From Chimonanthus salicifolius (Eukaryota; Streptophyta; Magnoliopsida; Laurales; Calycanthaceae), in contig CM023539.1 in assembly GCA_013350335.1 (NCBI GenBank), positions 36,194,631 through 36,258,630 on the forward strand: a stretch of DNA of 64,000 bases. The letters are read 5' to 3'. Below the pieces are notes generated by a model that searched no databases, was not told the origin of the DNA, and was given only the letters and a program-made list of their open reading frames with translations. Made by a program: the position numbers and the translations under genes. The first letter of the stretch is position 1; each line of letters opens with the position of its first letter. Positions 11,127-23,689 of this stretch are shown here, in pieces.

Positions 11127-12196
11127 ATGTCTTCGATGCCGCATCATAATCGTACCTTTGGCCAGCAATTTGGTAGCAGAGATATGGGTTTCATGCAAAA
11201 TTTTTCTTTCAACTTTGAGGCCGTTGACGATGTGTTTGTGATCACTTCAACACAAATCAGACAAGTAAGACGGCCACAACAATTTGGCAGAAGAAATATG
11301 GGTTTCTATCCAAATGGAAGGCAGAATTTTCCTCTCTACTCTGAGGACATTGACGATGTGGTTGTGATCTCCCCAACACAAATGAGACAGGTAAGATGGC
11401 CTGTCTTAAGTTATTTGTTACTCTTGTTTTTATTGATATTTCCTAACTTAGGTTAGGGTTTTCTTCTTCTTCCGTAAGTGGGTTTTGAATTGGGAATTCT
11501 TGGTTTCTATTGGGTTTATCTTTTGGGACTCTTTGGTTTCATGTTTATTTAGTTTCATAAACATTTCTTTATTTTTTATGTTTTTTTTTTTTGCATCCGT
11601 GCAGCTTGCTATTCATTGTTCTTTTCTGGGGATTCTGACTAATTATTGGATTTTCTTGTGAATTGTGATCTTAAGCCCTTGGCCATCCATGATACTCAGT
11701 ACACTTTTGATCATTGGGAACTGTTTTTTTTTTGTGAAGATGGTTATATTCGCCCATGTTTTTGTTGCTTAGATTTTTAATGCTTAAAATTTTGTTTATG
11801 TTTTTCCTCCTTTTGTTGCTTAGATTTTTAATACTTAAAATTTTGTTTATGTTTATAAAGGTCAGAAGCAACCACTCGAGGCCGAACGATACAATGATGG
11901 TCCTCGATGATGATTCGATGATGAATTGGGTTCTTAATGAATCCATGGAATTTGCCATTTCAAATCGAAGTGCAGCCCCTGCATCGGCTTCTTCAGTAGA
12001 AGCACTGAAGATGGTGAATTTTACAAGTGAGGTGTTCGGAGATGTAATTTGCGTTGTCTGTCAGGAAGAATTCTTTGAGGGCGAAGCAGTTGTTCAGATG
12101 CCCTGCTTCCACATTTTCCACAGTCAATGCATCCTTCAGTGGCTCAAGCAAAGTCATTTTTGCCCGATTTGCAGATTTGAAATGCTGCAGCAGTAG
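11127..12196 (+). CDS. RING-H2 E3 ubiquitin ligase with two SIM-like motifs
   Basis: Predicted two-exon gene: exon 1 11127-11390 (88 codons) ends at CAG|GTAAGA; exon 2 11861-12196 starts after AAG; total 199 residues. Residues about 12-46 and 51-88 are a tandem repeat of MGF...DD[VF]VI[ST]xTQxRQ. Each half carries a short hydrophobic stretch after acidic residues (VDDVFVITSTQ and IDDVVVISPTQ), the form of SUMO-interacting motifs. The C-terminus has a RING-H2 finger: CVVC, then PCFHIFH, C, then CPIC. RING-H2 proteins pass ubiquitin from an E2 to a substrate. SIM plus RING suggests a SUMO-targeted ubiquitin ligase, which is inference. The start was chosen because the repeat begins just after it and the related copy at 24037 has the same ATG context. 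A 5' UTR intron ending near 11120 is possible. Confidence 0.75.
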
Positions 12197-14203
12197 GAGC
12201 AGAAGACAGATTGAGTTATATTTTAGAGTTTAATTGTAAATATTGTTTTTGGAAATATTGTTGTACAAAGATTTCTATATAATACAGAGATGAATTTGCA
12301 CCATTATTCTTCAAAATCATTTCATCCTTTTCTATGTCCTGAGATTTTTACAAATCAAATGGGAAGATTGATCATGGTTTCTTCTTTCATTTTTTGAATG
12401 GTAAATACCCATGTTAGTTCCTCATTTGTGGTTAATTTATATCTTGAATGGAATTTGTATGTATGAGGCTTTGGAAATTAGTTATCTTCTTCCTTTCTAC
12501 TTGATCCATGATCCATTAAACAATCATTCCTCTCTGCATATTGTTGTATTTTTTTTTAGAATTAAAGAAACAAAATTATCTTTATTTGGTTCCACATTTT
12601 TGCACATGAGAGTGCTGCTCATTGTTCTTAAAATTGCTTACAGGAAAGATATACCTATATAATTGATGCTTGAATTGCTGCATATATATGTTGGATGTTT
12701 GAACTTTCAAGCAAAAAAGAATGTAGCCGTTTCTGTTTGTTCATGGTTTGTTCTTGCTTTTGTATTAGACAATGGTGCTGCGTGGTGAAATTTTTTGATA
12801 GATCCTACAAAATGAGCAGTCAAGCAGCTGCTTGAGGATGAGCTTTTTGATGTTTATTTTTTTTGGTAGACTCTCTGAAACTGCACACTGCAGAGGCGGG
12901 AATATTTTGCGTGGGCTGTAACTCAGGCGGGCCAGGCTGAATTTTGGGCCTGGATTGCAATTGGATGTGGTTTTTTTTTTCTGTTTTTTTCTACTTGTTT
13001 TGGACCTGAAGACTTGGAAGCTTGTTTGAATCTTGAATGGAGGCCATTTCCTTGCATTTGCATTCACTTTTCTTTTTCTTCTTGTTATTGTTTAAATTTG
13101 TTTATGGGGGTTTAGATTTGCAATTTTTAATTTTGATAAACTGAACTCAAAAGGGATGGATGACTAACACAGAGGGGTCTTATTTGATAAATTGATTTTA
13201 TTCTTAATTTTGTCCTCTCAATGAGCTGACTTCTGTGAAAGTGTTTGAAGGAGGCATACAAGCTTTGCTTCTATTCTTTTGTTGTGTTTTGTGATTATTA
13301 TCTCTTAAGGCTATTCTTGAACATGGAATCAATTTACAAGTTGATATTTGAACATGACATTTGCCTTATTTTCCTTTAAATTCCTTAATCTACTGAGGAT
13401 TGCATGTAACTGTGGTTTTGGCTCAGTCAGACAATTTCTCGGGTATGCCATGTGGTATCTTAAGTGATTCTTTAGCTGCCATAGCTGTGGCTTTGCTGTT
13501 TTTTCAACAAAAAGAAGGTGGACTTTCTAGGCTGTTGAGGTCTTTTGTTGCTGTTGAAACAGAGGCCTTTGTTAAGATATATTTGGATATGATTTAGATT
13601 ATGATTGATTTGATGGATTTATTGTGATTGTGGGAGATATTATGTATATCTCTATATTAGGAAAGTAATATATTGATGTACTCTACAAATATGGCCTTCA
13701 TTCAGTGGAATAAACAAGAGAATTATACAAAAATAATAATTTGCAATGAGTTTATCGTTCCTCTTGTTTTCTAACAGCCTTTGCCATGTTGCGTGAATAC
13801 TTTGTCCTTCCTATTCTGGAAAACTATTATTATTTAAAAAAAAACTTTCTCCCTTTTGCCAACTCAAAATTTAATAAATACTAGTAAACAAAGCAAGAAA
13901 CCAACTTGATCATTTCTACTCTACATGATCTTGAAGAAATAAACTGGAGGTTATATATCTGTTGTTGTCTGACTTGAAATAAAGAAGAAGAAGAGAGAGA
14001 GATGCAATAGTCAGCTAGATGTTTGATGCTTAACCTACCTTATATATGTACTCTTGTTTATTTATTATATTTTATGGGACTTATTGCCGAGTTGTTATCT
14101 CTCTCTTTCTCTCTCTCTGGTAAAAGCATATAATATTTCTGAGTTAACTTAATTTTCAAATATGTTCTTTTTTTGCCGCCTCTTATGTTGATGGTGGTTG
14201 CAG
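12197..14203. other. 3' flank of the RING gene, no further gene seen
   Basis: 12197-12300 is probably 3' UTR. 12797-13090 is homologous to 24190-24480 downstream of the truncated RING copy, so the duplicated segment once spanned the whole gene and its flank. From 13091 to 14203 the sequence is T-rich, with no frame that can be supported. Confidence 0.5.
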
Positions 14204-16268
14204 TTTTTTGAAGGCTATGACTATCCTGGAAGGTCATTCGAGCAGATTTATCGTTGTTACCCTGCCTCTTTTATTGATAAGGTTTGATATTCTTCTTAGC
14301 CCATTTTATTCCTTATTGCTTGCTCCTACCCTTTTTTACCCAAGGAAAAAAGTGAAAAGAGAAAGACCCTACCTTTCTCTTAAACTAGTAGCCTATGGAT
14401 GCACTACTTATCCTCAAATGACAAGCTCTTGGCATTATTCTTTAGATGGGTGGATACTCAATTATTGTTTGCATTGCATATAGAGGGTGAAATTTTGTGT
14501 GCCTGCGCAAAATGATCCCATGTTGGGCCTACCTAATGGTAAATCTGAACCATTGAACTTATTATTTTCTCTTTTAAACTTAAAATTCAACCTTTCGTGC
14601 CTATTTGATGCATCCTCATTTTAGGATCAATCATGATATGTAAAAAAATTTATCCAGTGGTTGTTTCTAATCTTAAAAGATCAAGGGCTACGATGATTCA
14701 GTAGGTCTCATTCTTGACGGTTTGATAGCCCCCATGATAATCTATCCATCTATCTTTTTTTTTAATCTTAGGGCAGGACCAACCCTCTCCCATGGCTTGT
14801 TAGAGGACCTGTCTTTTAAGCCCCCGTGTCTGGCAGATACATATCTTAACTGAAGGACCTGAAGAGTTCATTTGTTTGTACTGGTTTTGTGAAAAAAAAA
14901 TGATGTAGATGTAGTGTTGTGCTAGGGAGCAAGTCCAATTAGGAATGTTTCTTTTCTCAAGTTCCTTCTAACAGTAACTTCTACTTTGTCTACATCTGTT
15001 AGTTTCTTAATATTGAAGAATTGAATATTGCAGGGTTTGTGTGGATGTCGCTCAAATTACCAGTGGTTTTAATGTTGAGCCATGAGAGAATTATCTGTTG
15101 CGAACCAGTTCACAATGATTTTTCGTGATCTTTCAATCAAGCCCTTGGAATATCGGCTAAACTAAAAAAAGTGAAAGTTGACTGCTTTTTCCTCATCTAA
15201 GGGTTTTGATTGAAAGTTCATACCAATTTTTTTGAACCAATTCACAATGGATAATTTCTCTGAGTTACGATGCTTCCTTTTTGGGATTTGGGTGGCATAG
15301 AATTTGAAACTATGTAGCAGCTTAATTTTCTGAATTTTTGCCCTAGTTCAAGATTGAAGTGTTCATTGATATAGATTTAAGAGGAGGGTAGAAACACAGC
15401 AGCTGACCCCATTTATTCTTCATTTTCCGTGCCACCTAAGATCTAAGTAGGTTGGATAACCACCATTCTGACCAATGTTGTACCACTCTCAATTTTGGAG
15501 ACTTCTTGGAATATGCACTTAACAAAGTATCTTTGCATCAATGCATATCTAGAGGCACGTAGTAAATTGAAATTTTCTTTTTTCTTTTTCACTTTCCCAT
15601 TCGACACATTGAAATGCTTCACTCTCCTTTCTATTAATCATGGGTTATTGTGGTATTTGCAGCCACATCTGGAAAGCGCGGTGATAAGAGTATGTTATCT
15701 TCCTGAATGAATTCTTCCCTCCTGTCGTGTGTAACATTATCTTTGTCACTCCTAAAACTTTTCTAAGTTTATTTGCATTATCTTGTGTTTTTGCCAGTTA
15801 TAATGCCTCCATCCTTGGAAAGGAGCCTCATCATTATTTCCTGATATTTTGTGAACTTTGTTTTTTCATGATGTGTTATATAATGCTTGCAGTCTCTCTC
15901 TCCTCTCTCTCTTTCAGACACACACACACAGATATCAAACTACAGCATGCATATTTTTTTCATTTGTGGCCGGGGCCAATTGATGATCCATCTTCTATGT
16001 TTCAGAATTAATTTGGCCAGCTAACATGGATACATAAATGAGTGAAAGAACTTCCCATCATAGTATGACTGTCATCACTGGCCATATTTTAATCATTCTT
16101 TGGGAAGTCAACTGTAAGATGGCAAGGATTTTTTGCTGGGAATTTTGTAGCATATGTTATCCCTGGTAGGGTTCGCCAGACAAACAGTCTATGTAATGCT
16201 AAAAATGGGTCCTGAGCAGCACAAGAGCTCACTGTAATGATCCATAGATTTGTTAAGCAAGCATTGTA

Positions 16269-17553
16269 TATGCTCTTCTTTCCTGCAGTTGTGTGGAAAC
16301 TTTTTCCAGCTATTTTCTCTATGTTTTGTTGAATCTTACTCTAATAGGTTGAGCACTTTTCTTATCCATTTCAATTCTGTTTCTCATTGTTTTAAGTTCT
16401 TTTGTTAAGATACTGTGATGTTTCCTCTTTGCAGCTTCACTTCACGTTGCAGTGTGATGGAGTTTGTTGCTGATGAAGGCATAATCTACTTGCCATATTG
16501 GTCACGTAATTGTAACTTGCACAATTTTGGTTGGTTCGTAAGTTGATATTTCTAAGTTAATTGAAGATTCAGAGCCACTGTTCCAAGAAAGATAAAAGAT
16601 TCCAAGCCTAATTTCTAAATTATTAACCATTCTTTAATTTTGCTGCAGTAGATGATGGAAAACATGCTACTACAAGAAGGCGATATTGTAAGAGTTAAAA
16701 ATGCCACTCTTTTGAAAGAAACTTATGTAAAGCTGCAATCATGCACAATGGACTTCCTAGATATCCCTAACCCAAAAGCCATGTCAGTATTCCCAAGAGT
16801 TTCATATCAGTAATTGGTAGTATCATTTTTGAGTCAGGTATTTTTATGCATGGGATTAGGATATTGACATTATTTCATGCCTAATGCTCTTCTTTCCTGC
16901 AGTTGTGGAAAAAAAAAATCCAGCTATTTTCTCTATGTTTTGTTGAATCTTACTCTAATAGGTTGAGCACTTTCCTTATCCGTTTCAATTCTTTTTCTCA
17001 TTGTTTTAAGTTCTTTTGTTAAGTTACTGCAATGTTTCCTCTTTGCAGCTTCACTGCACATTGATTATCCAATGTTGTTTGAACTCCTAAATCCTGCACG
17101 AGTCGAGTATCACATTGCGGTGTGATGGAGTTTGTTGCTGATGAAGGCATGATCTACTTGCCATATTGGGTACGTAATTGTAACTTGCACAATTTTGGTT
17201 GGTTCGTAACTTGATATTTCTAAGTTAATTGAAGATTCTGAGCCACTGTTCCAAGAAAGATAAAAGATTCCAAGCCTTATTTCTAAATGATTAACCATTC
17301 TTTAATTTTGCTACTGTAGATGATGAAAACATGCTACTACAAGAAGGCGATATTTTAAGAGTGAAAAATGCCACTCTTTTGAAAGGAACTTATGTCAAGC
17401 TGCAACCACACATAATGGACTTCCTAGATATCTCTTACCCAAAACCCATGTCAGTGTTCCCAAGAGTTTCATATCAGTAATTGGTGGTATCATTTTTGAG
17501 TCGGGTGCTTTTATGCATGTGATTAGGATATTGGCATTATTTCATGCCTAATG
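16269..17553 (+). repeat. Tandem duplication of a UFD1 exon block
   Basis: 16269-16882 and 16883-17553 are two direct copies. Both begin TGCTCTTCTTTCCTGCAGTT and run through the same two exons and intron. Copy 2 keeps a longer exon (LHIDYPMLFELLNP), which copy 1 lacks. Copy 1 keeps the reading frame in the second exon (ATGATGGAAAAC), whereas copy 2 has lost a G there. Each copy is broken in a different place. Confidence 0.85.
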
Positions 17554-17888
17554 CTGATATGGTATCTGATACTGCATGGAAATTTGTGATACAATTCTAT
17601 ATTTCTATTATTAGCTTGCTATTGCATTAGTCTGCCAAATTGCTTGCAAATTTGTCGTGTCATTACCATATTATGTGTTAGTGTAGAATCTTGACCATTG
17701 TTTCTGTATATGTTTTCGTCTTCATGTCTGTCTCCAAACGTCATACTTAAATCAATGTGGTTAGATGACTCAAAGCTGCAACCTACTTTTTGTACCAATT
17801 TGTTTGGACTGGCACTGGGGTGCACCTAAGTAAAACATTGTGAGGCTAAGCATGCCTAGGTGTGCCTGGCGCCTAATCGGAAGGTATG

Positions 17889-17890
<2 letters not shown>

Positions 17891-17932
<42 letters not shown>
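17891..17932 (+). repeat. (CT)n microsatellite and pyrimidine tract
   Basis: About 20 CT units, followed by CTT-rich sequence to about 18110. Long open frames here are products of the simple sequence and were not called. Confidence 0.9.
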
Positions 17933-17935
<3 letters not shown>

Positions 17936-18436
17936 CCATCTCTTCTTCTTCTTTTTCTTTTCTTTTTCTTCTTCTTTTTATTTTTCTTTTTTTCGTCTTG
18001 TTATTTTCTTATTCTTCGTTCTCTGTTTTTTATAGAAGACTTCTTCTTCTTTGTTTTCTTCTCCTTTTTCTCATTATCATCTTCTCCTCCTTTGCATGAC
18101 TGCACCTTATTCTTTTTCTTTCTCTTAACTTAAACTAGGTAGCATTTTGTGTTATCCCCTTGCATCCTCCACACTCTTCGTGAGCCCACCTATGTTGATG
18201 ATGATGGGTCCATTAAAAAGGTCTAATTTTAAACTTGTAGCACTTAAACAGTTATCTTGGTTTGACGCATGAAGCCATTGTTTTCAAAGACAAATTTAGG
18301 GGTTAAAAAGTGAGAAAAAAAATTTAAGGTTTGAAAAATATGGCTTGAACCAATGTAATCAAGGTGATTTGTGAAAAATATGGCTTGAACAATGTAATCA
18401 AGCTTGGACCTTTTCAATTGACACATCACCATCACC

Positions 18437-18985
18437 ATATGTGATGCAGGTTTATGGTCAAATTTGTGAAAATTCACTAGTAGACTTGCAGTTTTAGAGT
18501 ATGGTCTCTGAAAGACTCATGCAGCCGATTACAGATTCGTAAAAGGATTATTCCTTGGTAAGGAATTGCTCAAACAATTTCCAAATCGATTGCACAAGTT
18601 TCCGAGGAACTCGAATTAGTCAATGGATTTCTCTAGATTAGTCTTCTTATAATTGATTAAGATTAAGAATAACAAAAGCAAATTAAAAAAAGAGTAGAAG
18701 ATGAATTCGATTATATGTGATGCAGGCCTATGGTTGAATTTGTGAAAATTCGCTAGTAGACTTGTGGTTTCATAGTATGGTCTTGAAAGACCCACGCAGC
18801 CAATTACGGATTCGTAAAAGGATTCTGCCTTGGTAAGGAATTGCTCAAACAATTTCCAAACCTATTGGACAAGTTTCCTAGGAAATTGAATTAGCTTATG
18901 GCTTTCTCTAGATTAATCCTTTTCTAATTTATTAAGATTAAGAATAGTGGAAGAAAATTAAAAGAGTAGAAGATGAATTCAATTA
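18437..18985 (+). repeat. 276-bp tandem duplication
   Basis: 18437-18712 and 18713-18985 are direct copies with scattered changes. Both start ATATGTGATGCAGG and end AGTAGAAGATGAATTC. A shorter direct repeat (GAAAAATATGGCTTGAAC) lies just before, at about 18332 and 18371. Non-coding. Confidence 0.85.
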
Positions 18986-18999
18986 TTGCATTACCTAAT

Positions 19000-21076
19000 C
19001 TAAGAAACCATGAAACTAATTGGACTCAGAAATTAATTGGTACTTACTTGCTATGGGGGAAAATTGGAGTCCACCAATCTTTAAAACACAACTTCAAAGA
19101 GTCCAAGAGAAACCTCTTTCAAGCAAACTTCAATTCCTTTATTCCAATGTGTGAAATTCGAATGGGGTACATAGGTATTTATAGGGAAAAAACAACCAAA
19201 AGACAGAAACACCCTTGCCTTGGTCGACCAAGCCTAGGAAGGAATTTCTCTCCAAGAAACTCTAAATAAAGGCACCTACTAAGGATAGAATGTAGTCTTA
19301 TTTAGACAATTGAATCCCAACCTTACACTTGTAATCTAAATATATCAAAGGCTAAGATTAAAAAGAAAAAAGAAACTACTACTAATGACAAGAGGAAAAA
19401 GAGAAGAAGTCTCTCTTTACCAGTGGAATTTTCTCCCAAGGGAGAGAGAATCTCTCCCATGTGGGTCACCTCCTTTCCTTTATTGTTTCCACCTCCTTTA
19501 TCCACTTGCTTTACATGCTACTTGCTGTTTGGAGAAGTCATTATGGTGTTGACACTTGGCACTTGGAGAGGAGCTAGGGCTTGGACGAATTTGGACTTGG
19601 TGGATTGGGATTTGGCTTGTTTATGAGTGGGCTTGGCTCTTACAGGCTTGATTGGGTCACAAGGTGATATTGTGATGTAGAATAGGTGGCCGATAAATTC
19701 TTGAAGACGTACTCACAACGGGTCAACAAGACGCTAGGCCCACATGCTTATTTGGGTCCATGTCCTACTATTTTAATTCGTATGTTAATCCTATTTTGGT
19801 TAAATGTTGTTTTCCTATTTGGTTTAAGTGTTTGATTAGTATTAGAAGTCTTATGTAAAGTTTGGAAAGTTCCAAACTCGGTTTTAGGTCTATGTAATAG
19901 TCGGTACTTAGCTTATAAATAAGATACAAGAGGTGGAGAAAATGATACACCTTAATTTTCGAAAATATTGAATTGGTCGAAAGACAATACTGTTTCTATC
20001 TCTCTGCCTCCGCTGCAGGTTTGTTTCTGGCTAGCCACATCTAGCGTTGTCTTCAACAACTCTTGGGCCTAATCCCAAGGAAGAACTCCTTCATTGCTGG
20101 GCATTATCCCTACATCTCTCTGTTGCAACCCTACCACCCCCTTTGCTTGTTGACTCGTCTCTGCTGCTACAGTTTTGCCACTGCTGCTTCTATTTCCTCT
20201 CTACAGATTCATTTCTTACTTTCTTCCATAAGCCAGGTACTACCCTTTTCATCTTCTTCCCTGAGATCCCTATCATCTTCCCTCCTTTTTGCCCTCGATT
20301 TCTTCTCCACTTTTCTTCTCTGTTTCCGCCACCAGCTTCTCTGCTTCCGCCTCCCCCTTTTCCTTTGCTTTCTTTTCCCATTCGTATTTTAACCCTAATT
20401 CAACCCCTAAATTCACAAGTCCCACGTGCCACAAACAACCCCTTTAAGTTCCTGCACTTGCGAAACAACTCACGTGTGTGACCCGATCTTTCGTCGGAAT
20501 TGACTTAATTTGATTTTTATCCCCTCTTCCGCTACATTATATTGGGCCATGAGCTACAAAGTAAGTGGGCTTATTAGACGTCCAATATGAGTATCTTGAT
20601 CAAAATGGGAAATATACGCTAATGCAATTTCATCTGCATGACCCAATTCCATGACGAAGAGTCGGACTTTGAACCAATAGGTTGGATAGGTTGGATGCCC
20701 TCATCAATATGTGTGTCTTACATAGGTGGGTCTTATGAAGAGTGAGGTGTAAGGAGGGGTGTGAGGGATCATTGTCACATATATCTATATATTACAATCT
20801 TCTTTTGCCTAAATGGAGCCCACGTAGGCCCCACTAACATGCTTTTTCCCCCTTTAAATCCATTTGTTTCCCTTGAGTTGGATCCCAATTCTATTTTACC
20901 TCGGTTGTAGTCAAAACCCCATTCTATATTAAAACACTTGAAAAGTTGCGCTTAAAAAGGCGATAGCACCCATGTGAAGTAAATAACAGGGAAACCTATA
21001 ATTAATACGGCAAATGCATAGAGGAATTTTCATTTTCCAAGGGTTTGTCGTTGATTGGTTTTTATGTTTTATACAG
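19000..21076. mobile_element. LTR-like repeats inside the UFD1 interval
   Basis: 19640-20045 reads like an LTR on the plus strand: a TATA-like GCTTATAAATAAG at about 19911, then T-rich leader, then CTAGCGTTGTCTTCAACAAC. 20046-20480 is CT-rich leader with no credible protein. 19000-19620 resembles an LTR on the other strand. Exact borders and any target duplication were not found. Confidence 0.35.
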
Positions 21077-21271
21077 CTTAGAGAGAACGTTGAGGAATTT
21101 CTCCAACTTGACTGCACAATAAGAAAATTTACATTGATATAGAAACAAAGCCATCTCCCGCCATAAGCATTATAGAGACAGACTGTGAGGTTGACTTTGC
21201 TCCTTCTCTGGATTATAAAAAACACAAAAGACCTGAACCATCTATTGTGTCAAGCACGACACCATCTCAAG

Positions 21272-22341
21272 GTTTTTATTTCGCTGGCCTATCTGCTCTT
21301 GCATTTATTTGATTTTCTGAGTATTATAGTTTGCCAATGTCTCTGATCACTTTGTTTTTTAGCTTTCTTGATTGTCCATTTTCTGTTTCCATACATGCAT
21401 GGATGACTTCTTGATGTTGCCAAAATGTCCATTTGAACAAGTGGCAAAATGGATGTGGAAATTCATTTCCTGTTTGTTTGGATAAGTCTGCAAATCAGAA
21501 ATCACAATAGATGTTTGCTATGACGTCAACTGATCCTAGTTTTCCATGTAAAACACAGGACACAATAGCCAACCACTGCCATAACCTTCAAAAAGAAAGG
21601 GATCACTTCGTCTGTGATAGGAATTTGGTCGGAAGTCTGAACCTGGAAACTGACACCAACTTTCAGGTTGGTAATCGGGCCTTACTTGGGCTTATGTATG
21701 CTCTAGCCCAAAAGCCTGAAGCTGGGGCCAAGAACTAGAGTTTTTCTTAGTTCGTAACTGTTGGAAAACTTACTGCTGGGTCTAGAGTGGCTCAACTTTT
21801 ATTTCCAAGCATGGTTCTTCAATCATTCGCTCCCTTTTCTTATTAAAGGACTTTGTGTCCGTCTTCGCCTTCTACACTGTGCATGGGTCTCTGTATTTTC
21901 AAATGCACTTCTCAAATCCTTCTTTGCATCATTTTCTGTGATATGCACAAATCTCTCTGTATCAAAAAAAAAAACCACAAACGAGCTCTCAAGCAATGTT
22001 TTTGTTTTCAATGAAAATAGGATTTTCATTAAAAGGTGGCATTTGCAAAAAAGAAGAGAGGTAGTTTTTGCCAAAAGCAAGTTGGTTTTCAACTTTACTT
22101 TTTATTTCCCAAAGTTTGCTGAAAGATTGTGATGCACACACACGTATTTTCAAAGTTTCCCTCACTTCTCACTTGTCATAACCAATTGCCCACTTGACCC
22201 TTACTTTTACTATATGGTTCTCCATAAATTTAAAAATTTAAATCATAAAAAATTGTTGACATGATTAAATGATTTAAATAAATAAATATCGTTTGGAGAT
22301 AATAAATATTCAAGACAGAAATATGATAGATATGTGCTTAT
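21272..22341. other. Non-coding stretch, no gene seen
   Basis: The short frames at 21511-21738 and 21761-22132 have no recognisable domain and no splice context. Downstream UFD1 exons were looked for here and not found. Confidence 0.4.
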
Positions 22342-22351
22342 AAGTTTTATG

Positions 22352-23458
22352 ATGATTGGTTCTACTTCATTAATGCCCTCAAGACGAAGCTCCTCCTTCA
22401 CAATTTGGGTCTGGTTAGGGATGTTAGCTGCGTTCTTTGCTTCTCTGATGAGGAGTCACATCTTCATTTGTTGCAATGCCCCTTCTCCCGTCGTATATGG
22501 CTCCTCCTCCTGGATAAATTCCTCTGTGCTTCTCATTCGGATGACATTGTCGAGGACTCTACTACTATGGTTCATAGCATGAGTGGTCGCCTCAAGAAGC
22601 TTGCAGCTAAGCTTGCATTACCGGCTTTAATTCGGCAATGAAAAGAACGCCAGGATTTTCTGCAACTTGACTCGCAACCACGAGCAAGTCTATTTAAACA
22701 TCATTCATGATATCAGGAATCATCTCTACTTCCTTTTGTTTTCCAACTCGGACCTTCGTACTGTGAGGGAGCGTTTCTCTGCTGCTGTGGGACATCTCCC
22801 TGCCATTCCGGCAATTCCTAAACCCCCTGATCCAAGGCCAACTGTTTATAACCACGACTTTCTCATCATCCACTGCTTTCTGGTTGAGGGGAGATCAATG
22901 ATAGGCGCCTTCTACTACTGTAGAGTTTCTGGGATCGATGAGTATCTCTTCTCATCTACTTCGGGTTTGGATGATACGTTATTTACTCTCATTTTTGCTC
23001 AGAGAGTCCTATTGTTTCTTATTCACCATGGGCATCTCTACATCAGGTCTTCTTATTCGAGGATATGGTCTCTCTCATTTCTTGGTCAGTTGTCAAAAAT
23101 TAGTCCCACCATGGTCATGTTTGTACTATCAGGGCCCTTATTAATCTTTTTGACCTTGATCGCCCAAAGATCGCTTGCTCTGGGAGTTTTGACATTGAGA
23201 AATTTTCTGACCACCACTCCTATGGCAACTCTGGTATCTTCCTTCAGGCCTTGCCTAATATTTAGTTTGGGACTTACTGTTTTGTTCTTTTGCTTGCTTT
23301 GCCTAATTGTAGGCTGTTTTTTTATATGTGCCGTTCGGCCTTATTCCTTTTTAACCGCTAATTGTGGCTTATCTCTGCTTGGCCCAGGCTATGGGCTTTA
23401 TGTATATTTGAGCTTTGGGCTTTCTTTTAATGAAATACTAACCCATCATTCAAAAAAA
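22352..23458 (+). mobile_element. 5'-truncated LINE (L1-type) insertion
   Basis: The 5' part encodes a reverse-transcriptase-associated zinc finger: in one frame from 22405, VSCVLCFSDEESHLHLLQCP then FSRRIW, with C-x2-C...H-x4-C spacing. A stop near 22640 separates this from ERNARIF-like sequence, typical of the C-terminus of plant L1 ORF2. The 3' end is a short poly(A) at 23452-23460. The flanking sequence AAGTTTTATG is present before (22342-22351) and after (23459-23468), a 10-bp target duplication that shares its first A's with the tail. The insert is 5'-truncated and dead, but its target duplication is still perfect. Confidence 0.8.
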
Positions 23459-23468
23459 AAGTTTTATG

Positions 23469-23689
23469 GTAATTATAAATTAATGATGTCAAGATTAATG
23501 CAAAATTTTAGGAAGTGATGCATCTAAATGTCAAATTTAGTCAAACAACAAGATTTCCCTTTTTATCTAAACTTTGAAATAACATAAAACTAATTAGGAT
23601 GACCTTATATATAATTTTATACACGTAGATTACATATAAATAAAATATGCCTTGTCCTTGTTGTCCCCGTGTTCTAAATTTTAAACTCT
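23469..23689. other. Short spacer, no gene seen
   Basis: A+T-rich DNA between the LINE and the RING-copy leader. Confidence 0.4.

Larger units (their letters stand above)
14204..21271 (+). pseudogene. UFD1: UFD1 pseudogene (ubiquitin fusion degradation protein 1)
   Basis: UFD1 is a cofactor of the CDC48/p97 segregase in ubiquitin-dependent degradation. Exon-like pieces appear in the right order. 14204-14281 is intact (FFEGYDYPGRSFEQ, then YRCYPASFIDK, then GT). 15663-15705 is a decayed PHLE...GDK piece. 16435-16501 and 16652-16785, and again 17049-17169 and 17320-17450, give MEFVADEGMIYLPYW and MLLQEGDI.RVKNATL. 21077-21271 gives NFSNLTA, KKIYIDIETKPSPAISIIE and DCEVDFAPSLDYK. Defects include a frameshift and stop in exon 2, an AT insertion before GVMEF, a lost splice donor near 16501, a one-base deletion at 17323, and a frame-shifting deletion near 21115. 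No later exons were found. The long interval 17500-21076 is filled with repeats. Confidence 0.85.

Noticed and set aside
17840..18133. Ser/Leu/Phe-rich open frames
   Set aside because: Simple CT and CTT repeats.
20047..20481. 144-codon Pro/Leu/Phe-rich frame
   Set aside because: CT-rich leader following an LTR-like unit. Several frames are open at once.
22667..23518. 283-codon frame with a membrane-like look
   Set aside because: It is out of frame with the LINE zinc-finger remnant and lies entirely inside the LINE insertion. Phe/Leu richness comes from T-rich 3' sequence.
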